Source: Shewanella psychrotolerans (GTDB lineage Bacteria > Pseudomonadota > Gammaproteobacteria > Enterobacterales > Shewanellaceae). Taken from it: 64,000 nt of DNA. Of this stretch, positions 17,480 through 26,832 are shown piece after piece. The notes beneath the pieces are model-generated. The model did no database searches. It had not been told where the DNA came from and saw nothing but the letters and a program-made list of their open reading frames with translations. The position numbers and the translations under genes are program-made. How positions within the stretch are numbered: position 1 is the stretch's first letter; each line of letters starts with the position of its first letter. The stretch is taken from the NCBI RefSeq assembly GCF_019457595.1, contig NZ_CP080419.1, positions 372,001-436,000 of the forward strand, read 5' to 3'.

Positions 17480-19444
17480 TTAGAGCTGTAGGTTTTGCTT
17501 TAAGAAGCTCATCATTTGGCGATAGTACTTAGCGCGATGTTCATCGTTATAAAAACCATGTCCTTCATCGTCCATTACCAATTTTTTATAAGGATAATTG
17601 TGTTTCTTTAAGCCTTCTTCTAAGGCTTCTAGTTGTTCAATTGGCGCTCGCTCATCCTCGCCACCATGGACCAATAGTAATTTGGCTTTTAATTTGTCGA
17701 TGTTTTGGCTTGGTGACATAGCCTTTAGTGTTTTAGGGTCTTCGCTTAATACTTGAGCTAAATAGCGTTGACCAGCGCGGCGGCCTTGTACGTCACCTTC
17801 GTTAAACATCACCTCAAGATCATAAACGCCGGCAAATCCAATGGCACATTTAAACAAATCTGGAGCAAGGATTGGGCTTTGCAGTGCCGAATAACCGCCA
17901 AAACTGCCGCCAACAATACAAATTCTGTCTTTGTCAGCTATGCCTTGGTCGATCACATATTGAGTCGCATCGATAATGTCGTATTGAATATCACTGCCCC
18001 ACTTTTGATGACCTGCGTGTTCAAAAGCCTTACCGTAACCGCCAGAACCGCGGAAGTTAACTTGCAGTACTGCAGCGCCTTCGCTGGCAATCATCTGATT
18101 TTGAGCATCAAAGCCCCACCAATCACGAACGCCATGAGGTCCACCGTGGGGATTAACCACGAGTGGAAGATTCTTAGCCTCTTTGCCAAAAGGCAGTGTT
18201 AGATAGCCATTGATCACGGTTCCATCTCGACTGGTAAAGGTTATGGGCTTAACTTCGGCCATTTGATCTGGGTCTAACCAGTTCTTCTGAGATACTAGGT
18301 ATTCAAGTTTTTTCGTATTGCTATCGAAGATGTAGTAGTCGCCAGGATTTCGATCGTTGAAGGCTTTAATAACAAGCTTACTCATGTCGTTAGTCTGGCT
18401 GACTAAATGAACTTGGTGACCCGGGAGTGCTTCTAGTAACTGTTTCAACGTGGTCGCCAATTTGTCTTGGTTGCCAACAAACTCGTAAGTTGGATAGCCA
18501 TTCCCATATTCAACTGCGTAAATCTGTTTATTAATTTTGTTGATCCAGACATTACTCGGGTCTACCACTTTATCTTGGCTGATTAGCTTTTTAGTGCCCG
18601 TTTTTACGTTAACGAGATATATAGCCTTTGGTTGGTTATTTTCACTTCCGAGCACATAAACACTGTTTTTATCGTCGCTAAACGCTATCGGACTTATATC
18701 GTTGAGATTTAAGTTAAGTTTTTCTGTATCGACCCAGTTACCATCATCGAGGTAATAAAGGCTAGATGAAATATAGTCGCGGGTGCCGCTGACAAAACGG
18801 ATATTACCATCGTGATCAGGCAGGAAGTTTGCGTAAGATATAGGGGCTGTAGCAATTTTTTTTCGAGTACCTTTGTAGACATCGACGCGATAAACCTGTT
18901 GTAAGTTTTCAGCGGTGTTACTTCCTCCGGATCCCCACGGAAGGGCTTTGACTAGCATATATCGCTCATCTTCCGGCATTGGATCGAGGATGTAAGCTGT
19001 TGCTCGTATTGGTGTGTTTTTCTTAATGTGCGAACCAGTCTGCTGCTCGCTACCAAGGTATCCAAAGAGATAGGTGGCTTTAGAACCATCAGCATTGATG
19101 GCCATTAGCTCGCCATAGTAGATAGGATGATCGCTCCAACCTTTTAAATACTCTTTGGTTAATACGACTCGTTCATCGTTGACCCACTCGTAATGTCCGA
19201 CTTGAGCATTACTAGGGAATCGCACGACATTAACGGGCTTTTTAGTCTTTGCGTCGAGGATCATCAGCATATACTTGCCATCTTTAGAGGTGATAGCGCT
19301 GAGATAATCCCCACTAGGAGAAATTTTAACTTGACTGAATTCAGTCGAACGGCTGAATAAGTGAGCTTTATCTGTTTCTTTCGCTTGGGCATTACAGCTA
19401 AGTACGCATAAGCAAAAAAAACTAAACGACCGAATTAGTTTCAT
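17480..19444 (-). CDS. Secreted S9 (prolyl-oligopeptidase family) peptidase
   Basis: This is a 654-residue protein with an N-terminal signal peptide (hydrophobic run RSFSFFCLCVLSC ending near AQA), a beta-propeller of about residues 30-390, and a C-terminal alpha/beta-hydrolase. The catalytic triad reads as S514 in GGSFGGYS, D597 in GGEDERAP and H629 in EGHGF. It resembles dipeptidyl-peptidase/acylaminoacyl-peptidase-like enzymes common in marine gammaproteobacteria that degrade peptides in the periplasm or outside the cell. A cysteine near the end of the signal run (LSCNA) could make it a lipoprotein. It stands alone, between folE and slmA, with its own terminator. Confidence 0.92.
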   Translation of the reverse strand: MKLIRSFSFFCLCVLSCNAQAKETDKAHLFSRSTEFSQVKISPSGDYLSAITSKDGKYMLMILDAKTKKPVNVVRFPSNAQVGHYEWVNDERVVLTKEYLKGWSDHPIYYGELMAINADGSKATYLFGYLGSEQQTGSHIKKNTPIRATAYILDPMPEDERYMLVKALPWGSGGSNTAENLQQVYRVDVYKGTRKKIATAPISYANFLPDHDGNIRFVSGTRDYISSSLYYLDDGNWVDTEKLNLNLNDISPIAFSDDKNSVYVLGSENNQPKAIYLVNVKTGTKKLISQDKVVDPSNVWINKINKQIYAVEYGNGYPTYEFVGNQDKLATTLKQLLEALPGHQVHLVSQTNDMSKLVIKAFNDRNPGDYYIFDSNTKKLEYLVSQKNWLDPDQMAEVKPITFTSRDGTVINGYLTLPFGKEAKNLPLVVNPHGGPHGVRDWWGFDAQNQMIASEGAAVLQVNFRGSGGYGKAFEHAGHQKWGSDIQYDIIDATQYVIDQGIADKDRICIVGGSFGGYSALQSPILAPDLFKCAIGFAGVYDLEVMFNEGDVQGRRAGQRYLAQVLSEDPKTLKAMSPSQNIDKLKAKLLLVHGGEDERAPIEQLEALEEGLKKHNYPYKKLVMDDEGHGFYNDEHRAKYYRQMMSFLKQNLQL

Positions 19445-19535
19445 CGAACTTCCTTGTAAATCATTTTGTTAATGGTTGTAGGTTTTATGTTTTTAGAGGA
19501 GAGTAAAATAAAGATTTTGTGAGTGCAATGACTTA

Positions 19536-19556
19536 AGGCAACCAATTAGGTTGCCT
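19536..19556 (-). other. Hairpin downstream of slmA
   Basis: AGGCAACC and GGTTGCCT form a perfect 8-bp stem with a 5-nt loop, 17 bp past the slmA stop. The minus-strand tail is only weakly U-rich, so termination is likely but not certain. Confidence 0.6.
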
Positions 19557-19572
19557 CAATAGGGGAGGTGAT

Positions 19573-20166
19573 CTAACTTTGAAGCAGTTGTTGCTGAATA
19601 AAATTCCACTGTTCGGCAAAGTGCTCGGTCGGCTTTTGTTTAAAATCGCTGCGAACAAACTGAGCAATACGGCCTTCGGCAACCGCTAACAGTAAATTGG
19701 CTAGAATCGCTTCCTCAATGTTAAAAGCTTTACCTTCACGTAGGGTTTTTTCCCGCAAAATCTGCTTAAGATGGGTCTCCACTTTTGAAAATATCTGCCC
19801 AGTTCGATTACGTAGACGTTCATTTTCTCCAAGTAGTGCATCGCCATTTAATACGCGTGAGATCCCTGGGTTGCGTTCGGCAAAGACCAGTAAAAGTTGT
19901 AGCAGCAGCTGACAGCGTTTCATGGTGTCTTTCTCGTCATCCATGATGAGGTTGATACGCGACAGTAAGGATTCTTCGATGAAGTCGATTAGCCCTTCAA
20001 ACATTCTCGCCTTGCTGGGGAAGTGGCGATAAAGCGCTGCCTCCGATACGCCGACTTCAGCAGCGAGTTTGGCTGTAGTGATACGCTGCCCAGGGCTGGT
20101 CTCTAACATAGTGGCGAGACATTGCAGGATATGTTCACGACGATTGATTTTGGGGCTTGCAGCCAT
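19573..20166 (-). CDS. slmA: Nucleoid-occlusion factor SlmA
   Basis: This 197-residue TetR-family protein binds specific chromosomal sites and blocks FtsZ assembly over the nucleoid. The N-terminal HTH reads [24 protein letters not shown] (split here: recognition helix near SEAALYRHF, residues 42-50), typical of SlmA/Ttk. The C-terminal region contains [17 protein letters not shown]. Length matches E. coli SlmA (198). It is last in a coaBC-dut-slmA order conserved with enteric bacteria, 84 bp after dut. Its target ftsZ, with the C-terminal tail that SlmA binds, is also in this window. Confidence 0.96.
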   Translation of the reverse strand: MAASPKINRREHILQCLATMLETSPGQRITTAKLAAEVGVSEAALYRHFPSKARMFEGLIDFIEESLLSRINLIMDDEKDTMKRCQLLLQLLLVFAERNPGISRVLNGDALLGENERLRNRTGQIFSKVETHLKQILREKTLREGKAFNIEEAILANLLLAVAEGRIAQFVRSDFKQKPTEHFAEQWNFIQQQLLQS

Positions 20167-20250
20167 TTAAGTTTCCTTTACTCAATTACTACAGGAGCCG
20201 ATGGGTAAGTTGTACCCATAGCTCTCAAATTCTGTGTTTGGCGCGTCGGA

Positions 20251-20709
20251 TTATCGGGTGCCTGAGTGGCCGAAACCACCTTCACCTCTATCTGAACTAT
20301 CAAACTCATCGACGAGTTTAAATTCGGCTTGTACCACAGGGACAAACACCAGCTGAGCTAGACGATCGCCTATCTCTATGCTAAATGGTTTATCACTGCG
20401 ATTCCAACAAGATACCATCAATGGTCCTTGGTAATCGGAGTCAATCAGACCAACTAGGTTACCCAATACTATGCCGTGTTTATGGCCCAAACCTGAGCGA
20501 GGCAAAATAACCGCGGCGAGGCTTGAGTCGGCAACATGTACCGCAATACCTGTAGGAATTAATTGAGTTTCACCTGGTTGAATCTCTAGTGTGGTGTCAA
20601 TCATGGCACGAAGATCCATCCCAGCACTGCCTGGAGTGGCATAGGCGGGTAGCGGAAATTGTGAACCTATACGTGAATCGAGAATTTTCAGTTCAATTGG
20701 CGTCTTCAT
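20251..20709 (-). CDS. dut: dUTP diphosphatase
   Basis: This 152-residue trimeric enzyme hydrolyses dUTP to dUMP, preventing uracil incorporation and feeding thymidylate synthesis. All five family motifs are visible: [40 protein letters not shown] and the C-terminal [11 protein letters not shown]. The ATG overlaps the coaBC stop codon (ATGA), so the two are translationally coupled. Confidence 0.97.
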   Translation of the reverse strand: MKTPIELKILDSRIGSQFPLPAYATPGSAGMDLRAMIDTTLEIQPGETQLIPTGIAVHVADSSLAAVILPRSGLGHKHGIVLGNLVGLIDSDYQGPLMVSCWNRSDKPFSIEIGDRLAQLVFVPVVQAEFKLVDEFDSSDRGEGGFGHSGTR

Positions 20710-21902
20710 GCTGTTTTCATCTGCTGTGCAATTAGGGTGAGTAGTTGTTTCGCTAAAGTATGCTTGTCGGTTACCGGCAAATCATACTGGCCATTTGACC
20801 AAAAGACTTTCAGCGCATTGGCATCACTATTGAAGCCTAATGCCGGATCTGACACATCATTTGCTGCAATCATATCTAGCTTTTTACGGGTCAATTTATT
20901 TTTAGCGTAATGTTCAACATCTTGTGTTTCTGCAGCAAAGCCTACAGTAAACGGACGATGTTCATGGGCCGCAACCGTGGCTAAGATATCAGGATTACGC
21001 ACTAGCGCAAGCGCCATCTCTTCGGCTGATTTTTTTATTTTATCGTTAGCTATTTCGGCAACGCGATAGTCGCAGACTGCTGCACAACCGATAAATATAT
21101 CGCTGTGATGTACTTGTTCCATGACTGCATCAAGCATCTCTTGGGTCGACTTTACATTAATGCGATTAACATTCAGTGGCGTATCGAGATTCACAGGTCC
21201 CGCCACAATCGTGACTTTTGCCCCCATATCAGCCGCTGCTTTGGCGATAGCGAAGCCCATCTTACCTGAGCTGTGATTGGAGATATAACGCACAGGATCA
21301 ATCGCTTCACGCGTTGGCCCTGCGGTTAACAACAACGACATGCCTTGCAAGATTTTGGGTGCAAAAAACTGTTCGACACGCTCAGCTATCACTAAGGGTT
21401 CTTCCATGCGTCCTGGACCGATTTCTCCGCATGCTTGGCTGCCCGAGGCTGGTCCCCAAATGGTGATGCCTCTGCTGCGCAATGAGTCTAAGTTGCTTTG
21501 AGTTGCCGCATTACGGTACATCTGCTGATTCATTGCGGGGCACAATACGACAGGAGCCTCGGTAGCTAAGCAGGTTGTGGTGATCAGCTCATCGGCCATA
21601 CCAGCATTGATGCGCGCAATCAGATTAGCGGTAGCAGGAGCGATAAGTACTAAATCTGCCCAGCGAGCCAATTCTATATGCCCCATGGCAGCCTCGGCTG
21701 CGGTATCTAAAAGATCGGTAGCAATGGGATGACCTGACAAGGCTTGCAGTGTTAGTGGAGTAATAAATTCTTGGGCACTTTGGCTCATGACCACACGAAC
21801 ATCGGCGCCGCGCTCTTTTAGGCGGCGAACTAAGTCAGCTGATTTATAGGCGGCAATACCGCCACTTATCCCGAGCAATACTTTTTTATTTGTCAGACTC
21901 AT
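20706..21902 (-). CDS. coaBC: Bifunctional phosphopantothenoylcysteine decarboxylase/synthetase
   Basis: This is about 398 residues. The N-terminal CoaC flavoprotein half starts [19 protein letters not shown] and has the PAMNQQMY and CGEIGPGRM motifs. The C-terminal CoaB half has [21 protein letters not shown] and the NDKIKKS segment. It makes 4'-phosphopantetheine in coenzyme A synthesis. The frame extends to GTG 21911, but homologues begin at the MSL corresponding to 21902. It is first in the coaBC-dut-slmA operon, divergent from radC. Confidence 0.96.
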   Translation of the reverse strand: MSLTNKKVLLGISGGIAAYKSADLVRRLKERGADVRVVMSQSAQEFITPLTLQALSGHPIATDLLDTAAEAAMGHIELARWADLVLIAPATANLIARINAGMADELITTTCLATEAPVVLCPAMNQQMYRNAATQSNLDSLRSRGITIWGPASGSQACGEIGPGRMEEPLVIAERVEQFFAPKILQGMSLLLTAGPTREAIDPVRYISNHSSGKMGFAIAKAAADMGAKVTIVAGPVNLDTPLNVNRINVKSTQEMLDAVMEQVHHSDIFIGCAAVCDYRVAEIANDKIKKSAEEMALALVRNPDILATVAAHEHRPFTVGFAAETQDVEHYAKNKLTRKKLDMIAANDVSDPALGFNSDANALKVFWSNGQYDLPVTDKHTLAKQLLTLIAQQMKTA

Positions 21903-22067
21903 TTTCATCACTAATCGTATTCATCTTGCCGTGATTGGCGTGTGACTAACCATACCACAATCCACCTTAGCTTGAGGATACAAGTTTTTAAAAACTGGGC
22001 CATACTCAAGGTCTCACACAAAACTTTGACAGTTGAAAAGCGCGCGTTAAGCAACACGGAGGTTGTG

Positions 22068-22745
22068 ATGGCAATTAAAGATTGGCCAGAAGGCGAGGGC
22101 CCTAGGGAAAAGTTACTTCGAGAAGGTGTTAGCCAACTATCCGATGCCGAGTTGCTAGCAGTACTCCTTAGAAATGGTTTACCAGGGCAGAGCGCGGTTT
22201 CCTTGGCGCGGACTATGATTGGTCATTTCGGTGGCCTTAGGGCGCTAATGACGGCTAATCAGAGTGAAATGTGCGTTATCGGTGGTGTTGGGCCGGTAAA
22301 ATATGCCCAATTAAAAGCAGCGATTGAAATAAGTAAGCGAATTTCGAAAGAAAATCTACAAAGAGGCAAGATTTTAACAGATCCTGATTTAACTCGAGAC
22401 TATTTAATGAGACAATTGACGGATCGTGCCTATGAAGTGTTTGCCATCTTATTACTCGATAGTCAGCACAGAGTAATTCAGTTCGTTGAATTGTTCCGTG
22501 GCACCATAGATTCAGCCTCGGTTTATCCACGTGAAGTGGTAAGTCTAGTGCTTGAGAAAAAAGCCGCGGCTGTTATTGTCTGCCACAACCATCCTTCGGG
22601 TGTTGCGGAGCCAAGTCATGCCGACCGGCGAATTACTGAGCGATTGAAATACGCGTTAGCAACTATCGATGTTTCGCTTTTAGACCATATGGTTATAGGT
22701 GATCGTGAGATAGTTTCGTTTGCAGAGAGGGGATGGATAGATTGA
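22068..22745 (+). CDS. radC: RadC (JAB/MPN-domain) protein
   Basis: This is a 225-residue protein. An N-terminal helix-hairpin-helix-like part is followed by the JAMM metal motif: HNHPSGVAEPSHAD near residues 172-186, with EL before it. Its role in DNA repair is doubtful in E. coli, and biochemical function is unproven. GGAGG at 22058-22062, five bases before ATG 22068, fixes the start; the frame itself remains open another 126 bases upstream. It precedes rpmB as in most gammaproteobacteria. Confidence 0.95.
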   Translation: MAIKDWPEGEGPREKLLREGVSQLSDAELLAVLLRNGLPGQSAVSLARTMIGHFGGLRALMTANQSEMCVIGGVGPVKYAQLKAAIEISKRISKENLQRGKILTDPDLTRDYLMRQLTDRAYEVFAILLLDSQHRVIQFVELFRGTIDSASVYPREVVSLVLEKKAAAVIVCHNHPSGVAEPSHADRRITERLKYALATIDVSLLDHMVIGDREIVSFAERGWID

Positions 22746-22752
22746 ATATCCC

Positions 22753-22781
22753 TTGATCTTTGATTTTAGATGCTGTATAAA
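22753..22781 (+). promoter_or_regulatory. rpmBG promoter
   Basis: TTGATC (22753-22758) and TATAAA (22776-22781) are 17 bp apart, followed by a GC-rich discriminator (ATGCGCCC), as expected for a growth-rate-controlled ribosomal protein operon. Confidence 0.65.
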
Positions 22782-22868
22782 ATGCGCCCTCTTTGTGTGC
22801 CTCGGGCGACGGCCATATTCGAGGTACATTAGTGCTCGAGCGTTAAATTGTTTTTGGAGAAGATTGAC

Positions 22869-23105
22869 ATGTCAAGAGTATGCCAAGTTACTGGCAAAAA
22901 GCCTATGGTTGGTAACAACCGTTCGCACGCTAAGAACGCGACTCGTCGTCGTTTTTTACCTAACCTACAGAACCATCGTTTCTGGTTAGAAGACGAAAAG
23001 CGTTTCGTTCAACTACGTGTATCTACTAAAGGTATGCGTATTATCGATAAAAAAGGTATCGAAGTTGTTGTTGCTGAACTTCGTGCCCGCGGCGAGAAGG
23101 TGTAA
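22869..23105 (+). CDS. rpmB: Ribosomal protein bL28
   Basis: This 78-residue large-subunit protein begins [12 protein letters not shown] and ends ELRARGEKV, almost identical in layout to E. coli L28. GGAGA eight bases upstream selects ATG 22869. Only one cysteine is present, so it is the zinc-free (C-) type. It is followed seven bases later by rpmG in one operon. Confidence 0.98.
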   Translation: MSRVCQVTGKKPMVGNNRSHAKNATRRRFLPNLQNHRFWLEDEKRFVQLRVSTKGMRIIDKKGIEVVVAELRARGEKV

Positions 23106-23111
23106 TAAACC

Positions 23112-23285
23112 ATGGCTAAAGCTAAAGGTAACCGTGAGAAGATCAAGCTAGTTTCTAGCGCTAAAACAGGTCACTTCTACACGACTGAGAAAAACAAACG
23201 TAACATGCCAGAAAAAATGGAAATCAAGAAATTTGATCCAGTTATTCGTCAGCACGTTATGTATAAAGAAGCTAAAATCAAGTAA
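23112..23285 (+). CDS. rpmG: Ribosomal protein bL33
   Basis: This 57-residue protein begins [17 protein letters not shown] and ends in YKEAKIK. It lacks cysteines and is therefore the zinc-independent form. It starts six bases after the rpmB stop and is followed by a strong terminator, so the operon is the two genes only. Confidence 0.98.
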   Translation: MAKAKGNREKIKLVSSAKTGHFYTTEKNKRNMPEKMEIKKFDPVIRQHVMYKEAKIK

Positions 23286-23305
23286 TTCTTGATTCTACTT
23301 TTTTG

Positions 23306-23334
23306 AAAGCCCCTCTTCGGAGGGGCTTTTTTTT
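23306..23334 (+). terminator. rpmBG terminator
   Basis: A 10-bp perfect stem, AAAGCCCCTC and GAGGGGCTTT, with a TTCG loop is followed by a T-run. Confidence 0.92.
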
Positions 23335-23502
23335 GCCCTCATTTTCTCCTAAATCAAATTAGTGTTATTAAATGGAAGGGCCATGGAAGTTGTGAGTATT
23401 TGATTGTTTGTTATTATCAATCATCAACTTAACTAATTGCTATAATATCGCGGTTAGTCAGTTGCTTAGCTATTATCTATCCAATGCTCTAATAATTACC
23501 GT

Positions 23503-23542
23503 TAATGAAAATAAACTCTTTTAAAGTGAATTTAAATGCAAT
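23503..23542 (+). promoter_or_regulatory. Paired ArgR operator upstream of argA
   Basis: Two imperfect copies of the ARG box (TGAAT-W4-ATTCA core) lie at 23506-23519 (TGAAA ATAA ACTCT) and 23527-23540 (TGAAT TTAA ATGCA). Their centres are exactly 21 bp apart, the spacing by which an ArgR hexamer binds two 18-bp boxes separated by 3 bp. They sit about 70-105 bp before argA, in an AT-rich 325-bp intergenic region that also has a perfect TATAAT at 23441-23446. Confidence 0.6.
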
Positions 23543-23610
23543 ATTATTGGGTTGTTATTCTGGTTCAGCTGTTGCTGTTACATAATTATTGATATTTAGA
23601 GGTTACGCGC

Positions 23611-24930
23611 GTGCGCACTACTGAGTTAGTCGATGGTTTCCGTCATTCTGCGTCCTATGTCAACGCACATAGGGGTAAAACATTTGTGGTCATGTTAGGT
23701 GGTGAGGCGTTGGCACAGCGTCAGTTTCGCTCCATTATCAATGATATTGCTTTGCTCCATAGTCTGGGGATAAAAATCGTATTAGTGCATGGTGCTAGGC
23801 CACAAATCGACGAAGCGTTAGCTCAAAATCAATTAATACCAGATTATTACAATGGTATTCGGATCACCGATGATGAGTCGTTAAAAATCATTAAACAGGT
23901 GGTTGGCGGACTGCAGCTCGATATCACCGCGCGCTTGTCGATGAGCTTGAGTAATACGCCTATGCAAGGCGCGCAGATTAATGTCGTGAGCGGTAACTTT
24001 GTGATTGCTCAGCCTTTGGGAGTTGATAACGGTGTCGACTATTGCCTTAGCGGTAAGGTGAGAAGGATCGATGTTCAGGGGTTAAAACGTCAGCTGGACA
24101 ATCACGGCATAGTATTACTTGGTCCTGTGGCCGCATCTGTTACGGGTGAAAGTTTTAATTTAACTGCTGAAGAGGTTGCGACTCAAATTGCCGTGAAGCT
24201 CAAAGCGGATAAGATGATCGGTTTTAGTGCCGAAAAAGGCATTTTAGACAGTGACGGCGAAGTGCTTGCCGAGCTAATGCCGACCCACGCACAGCAAATT
24301 TTGTCAGAGTTAACCGACGAGGACAATTGGTGTGTCGGAACTAGGGCATTTTTACAAGCCAGTATCGATGCGTGCCGCAACGGCGTCGCTCGTTGTCATT
24401 TTGTGAGTTACTTGGACGACGGTGCTTTACTGCAGGAGCTGTTTTCGCGTGATGGTATAGGTACTCAAATCGTTACTGAGAGCGCTGAGCGTCTGCGTCG
24501 CGCTACGATTGCGGATATTGGTGGCGTACTCGACCTCATTCGGCCTTTAGAGCAAAGCGGCGTGCTAGTGAGGCGCTCTCGTGAGCAGCTAGAGATGGAA
24601 ATTGAGCAGTTTATGCTGATCGAACGTGATGCATTAGTGATTGGGTGTGCTGCCTTATATCCATTTGAAGAAGATAATGCCGGTGAGTTCGCTTGTCTTG
24701 TTGTGCATCCAGATTATCGTGATGCCGACCGTGGCAGCGTGTTGCTTAAGAATATTATTGGCCAGGCGAAGGTGAGGGGATATTCTCGTTTGTTTGCGCT
24801 GACAACTCGTAGCATTCATTGGTTTTTGGAGCATGGCTTTGAAATAGTGGAGGTCGATGCGTTGCCCAATAAGAAGAAGCAGCTATATAACTATCAACGT
24901 AAGTCCAAGATATTGGCTCTTGATCTGTAG
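23611..24930 (+). CDS. argA: N-acetylglutamate synthase
   Basis: This 439-residue enzyme catalyses the first step of arginine synthesis, acetyl-CoA + glutamate. It has an N-terminal amino-acid-kinase-like domain (residues about 20-285; [10 protein letters not shown]) that senses arginine, and a C-terminal GNAT acetyltransferase ([18 protein letters not shown], then [16 protein letters not shown]). The start is GTG 23611, with AGAGG eight bases before. Length matches E. coli ArgA (443). A monocistronic unit ended by a terminator shared with rarD. Confidence 0.96.
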   Translation: MRTTELVDGFRHSASYVNAHRGKTFVVMLGGEALAQRQFRSIINDIALLHSLGIKIVLVHGARPQIDEALAQNQLIPDYYNGIRITDDESLKIIKQVVGGLQLDITARLSMSLSNTPMQGAQINVVSGNFVIAQPLGVDNGVDYCLSGKVRRIDVQGLKRQLDNHGIVLLGPVAASVTGESFNLTAEEVATQIAVKLKADKMIGFSAEKGILDSDGEVLAELMPTHAQQILSELTDEDNWCVGTRAFLQASIDACRNGVARCHFVSYLDDGALLQELFSRDGIGTQIVTESAERLRRATIADIGGVLDLIRPLEQSGVLVRRSREQLEMEIEQFMLIERDALVIGCAALYPFEEDNAGEFACLVVHPDYRDADRGSVLLKNIIGQAKVRGYSRLFALTTRSIHWFLEHGFEIVEVDALPNKKKQLYNYQRKSKILALDL

Positions 24931-24942
24931 CGCTTTTAGCTT

Positions 24943-24968
24943 AAAAAAACCACGCCTAAGCGTGGTTT
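24943..24968. terminator. Terminator between argA and rarD
   Basis: AAACCACGC (24947-24955) and GCGTGGTTT (24960-24968) form a 9-bp stem. The minus strand continues into seven T's, and the plus strand has TTTGTT, so it probably serves both convergent genes. Confidence 0.85.
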
Positions 24969-25011
24969 GTTATGCATAAGGCCTAGAACAAATCGAGGCT
25001 TTTATAATATG

Positions 25012-25896
25012 TCAGCGGCGTCTAGCTCTTAACCCCATATCTAGAGTAAAAATTAGCAGGGCACTCCAAATAAATGCGAATGTTACTCCTTTTTCCAAAT
25101 CAAATGGTTCTTTAAACAGGCTAATGGCAAGGATAAACATGATGCTTGGGCCTAGGTATTGAAAGAACCCTAACATAGACAATGGAATACGCGTCGCCGC
25201 GCCTGCAAAACAGAGTAGCGGGACCGAGGTTACTACTCCAGCCGCAATGAGTAACAGGTTCATGTTGATATCGTTAGTCAACATATTTGCGGTTGCTGAG
25301 TCCAATGTGGCAAACAGATAGATAATAGCAACGGGCAGCAAGAGTGCCGTTTCTACCAGCAAACCCGTTTTTGCGTCTACGTTTACTTTTTTGCGCAGCA
25401 GGCCGTAAAACCCAAATGACGCGGCTAAGGCCAGAGATACCAACGGAATGGAGCCAAAAGAGATGAGCTGAACCAGCACGCCTGCGCAGGCTAAACTTAC
25501 CGCAAACCACTGTAGTTTACGAAGACGCTCGCCTAGAAAAAGCATCCCTAATAAAACGTTAAGTAGCGGATTAATAAAGTAACCCAAGCTAGCATCCAGC
25601 ATATGGTCATTGTTCACCGCCCAGATGAACAGTAACCAGTTTCCCGCGATAAGAATGGAGGTCACGGTTAGTACCGCTAACTGTTTCGGTCGTTTGAATA
25701 GTTGTCGCAGCTTGGCGAATCCACCGATAAACTGCATTAAAATAATCATGAAAACGAATGACCAGATAACGCGATGCAGCAAGATCTCGGTTGCCGAAAC
25801 TTGATTGAGAAGTTTAAAGTATAAGGGCGCAAAGCCCCAAAGGCTGTATGCGCAAAGGGCTAAAACTATGCCTTTGCGGTATTCGGTGTCGGCCAT
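25012..25896 (-). CDS. rarD: EamA-type transporter RarD
   Basis: This is a 294-residue inner-membrane protein with about ten hydrophobic segments, beginning MADTEYRKGIVLALCAYSLWG. Two EamA repeats of the drug/metabolite transporter superfamily are present. RarD was first linked to chloramphenicol resistance in Pseudomonas; the physiological substrate is not known. Gene order rarD-yigI-recQ resembles that of E. coli, except that pldA is missing. Confidence 0.93.
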   Translation of the reverse strand: MADTEYRKGIVLALCAYSLWGFAPLYFKLLNQVSATEILLHRVIWSFVFMIILMQFIGGFAKLRQLFKRPKQLAVLTVTSILIAGNWLLFIWAVNNDHMLDASLGYFINPLLNVLLGMLFLGERLRKLQWFAVSLACAGVLVQLISFGSIPLVSLALAASFGFYGLLRKKVNVDAKTGLLVETALLLPVAIIYLFATLDSATANMLTNDINMNLLLIAAGVVTSVPLLCFAGAATRIPLSMLGFFQYLGPSIMFILAISLFKEPFDLEKGVTFAFIWSALLIFTLDMGLRARRR

Positions 25897-26056
25897 AAAT
25901 CTGGGATTCTGATGTAAGAAGGAGGGGCATTGTAGGTTGCAAAGCCCTTCGACTCAATAGAGATAAGACCTGCTTTAATCTTATTCGCCGTTACGCGTAG
26001 CTGACACCTAGTCATAGTAAGCTTACACTTTGAGCGCGATTTCACTTAGGCTCAAG

Positions 26057-26521
26057 CTAACCCACCATGTAAGTACCTGTGCCAAAAGCAATATGGTCGC
26101 CTTTTTCGTTATGTAGTTCCATACGGCAAACGGATACACGATTACCCGCTCGAATCACAGTACCAGTACCAGTAAACAGCTCTCCTCTTCCTGGGCGCAG
26201 GTAATCGATACGTAAATCGATAGTGCCTAAGGTTTGTAAGCGGGTCTGGAGTTCTTCCATGCTCCAATCGTCTCGGCTTGCGACGAGGCCGGAAAATGCT
26301 GTCAGTCCGCCGACTACATCGAGCACTGTTGCGGTAACGCCGCCATGTAGGATTTGTTGATGTATATTGCCGATAAGTTCTTGTTTCATATTGACAACAA
26401 CTTCAATGCCATTGATGTCATAGCGCTTAATATTCATCCCAAGTAGATTATGAAACGGGACTTTACTGTCAAATATCTCAGCTACTGCGGCTAAGATCTG
26501 GGCTTGAACGCTCGTTGTCAT
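26057..26521 (-). CDS. yigI: YigI family hotdog-fold thioesterase
   Basis: This 154-residue protein has the PaaI/YigI hotdog fold: HGGVTATVLDVVGG near residue 58 is the catalytic helix region, and LGTIDLRIDYLRPGRG is the dimer strand. YigI of E. coli is a medium/long-chain acyl-CoA thioesterase. It lies upstream of rarD with about 160 bp between them, and divergent from recQ. Confidence 0.92.
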   Translation of the reverse strand: MTTSVQAQILAAVAEIFDSKVPFHNLLGMNIKRYDINGIEVVVNMKQELIGNIHQQILHGGVTATVLDVVGGLTAFSGLVASRDDWSMEELQTRLQTLGTIDLRIDYLRPGRGELFTGTGTVIRAGNRVSVCRMELHNEKGDHIAFGTGTYMVG

Positions 26522-26831
26522 TAGAAGACGACTCCATTAATCGATATCCAGTTAGTAGAGTAAATAACCTATATCTAAACAACTTCCGATAGCAAGCATT
26601 CGTTAGTTTTATAAGCGTTATCTTATGTCGGATAAGTGTAGTGGCAAATAATATCCATTGTGTGGGTAGGGGATCATGTTCTTTGGCTTACAAAATTCAG
26701 TTTCTACTCATCAATAATTAGTATACTCGTTCAATTTGATAGTCAGAAATGCAGATCATTATGGATGTGAGCGAGACAAGACGCGTTGGCTTGATTAGAA
26801 TAGGCGGTCCGATTGATGACAGCGAAGACTG
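26522..26831. other. Intergenic region between yigI and recQ
   Basis: This is a 310-bp divergent spacer. It must carry promoters for both genes. I see no clear sigma-70 pair or LexA box. The only structured element is a 23-codon frame (26761-26832) that runs into the recQ start, listed separately. Confidence 0.6.
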
Positions 26832-26832
26832 A
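26761..26832 (+). CDS. Possible 23-residue upstream ORF coupled to recQ
   Basis: ATG at 26761 opens a 23-codon frame (MDVSETRRVGL..., ending DDSED) whose TGA overlaps the recQ ATG as TGATG. recQ has no convincing Shine-Dalgarno of its own, so re-initiation from this frame is attractive. The uORF also lacks a good ribosome site, so it may be chance. Confidence 0.35.
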   Translation: MDVSETRRVGLIRIGGPIDDSED

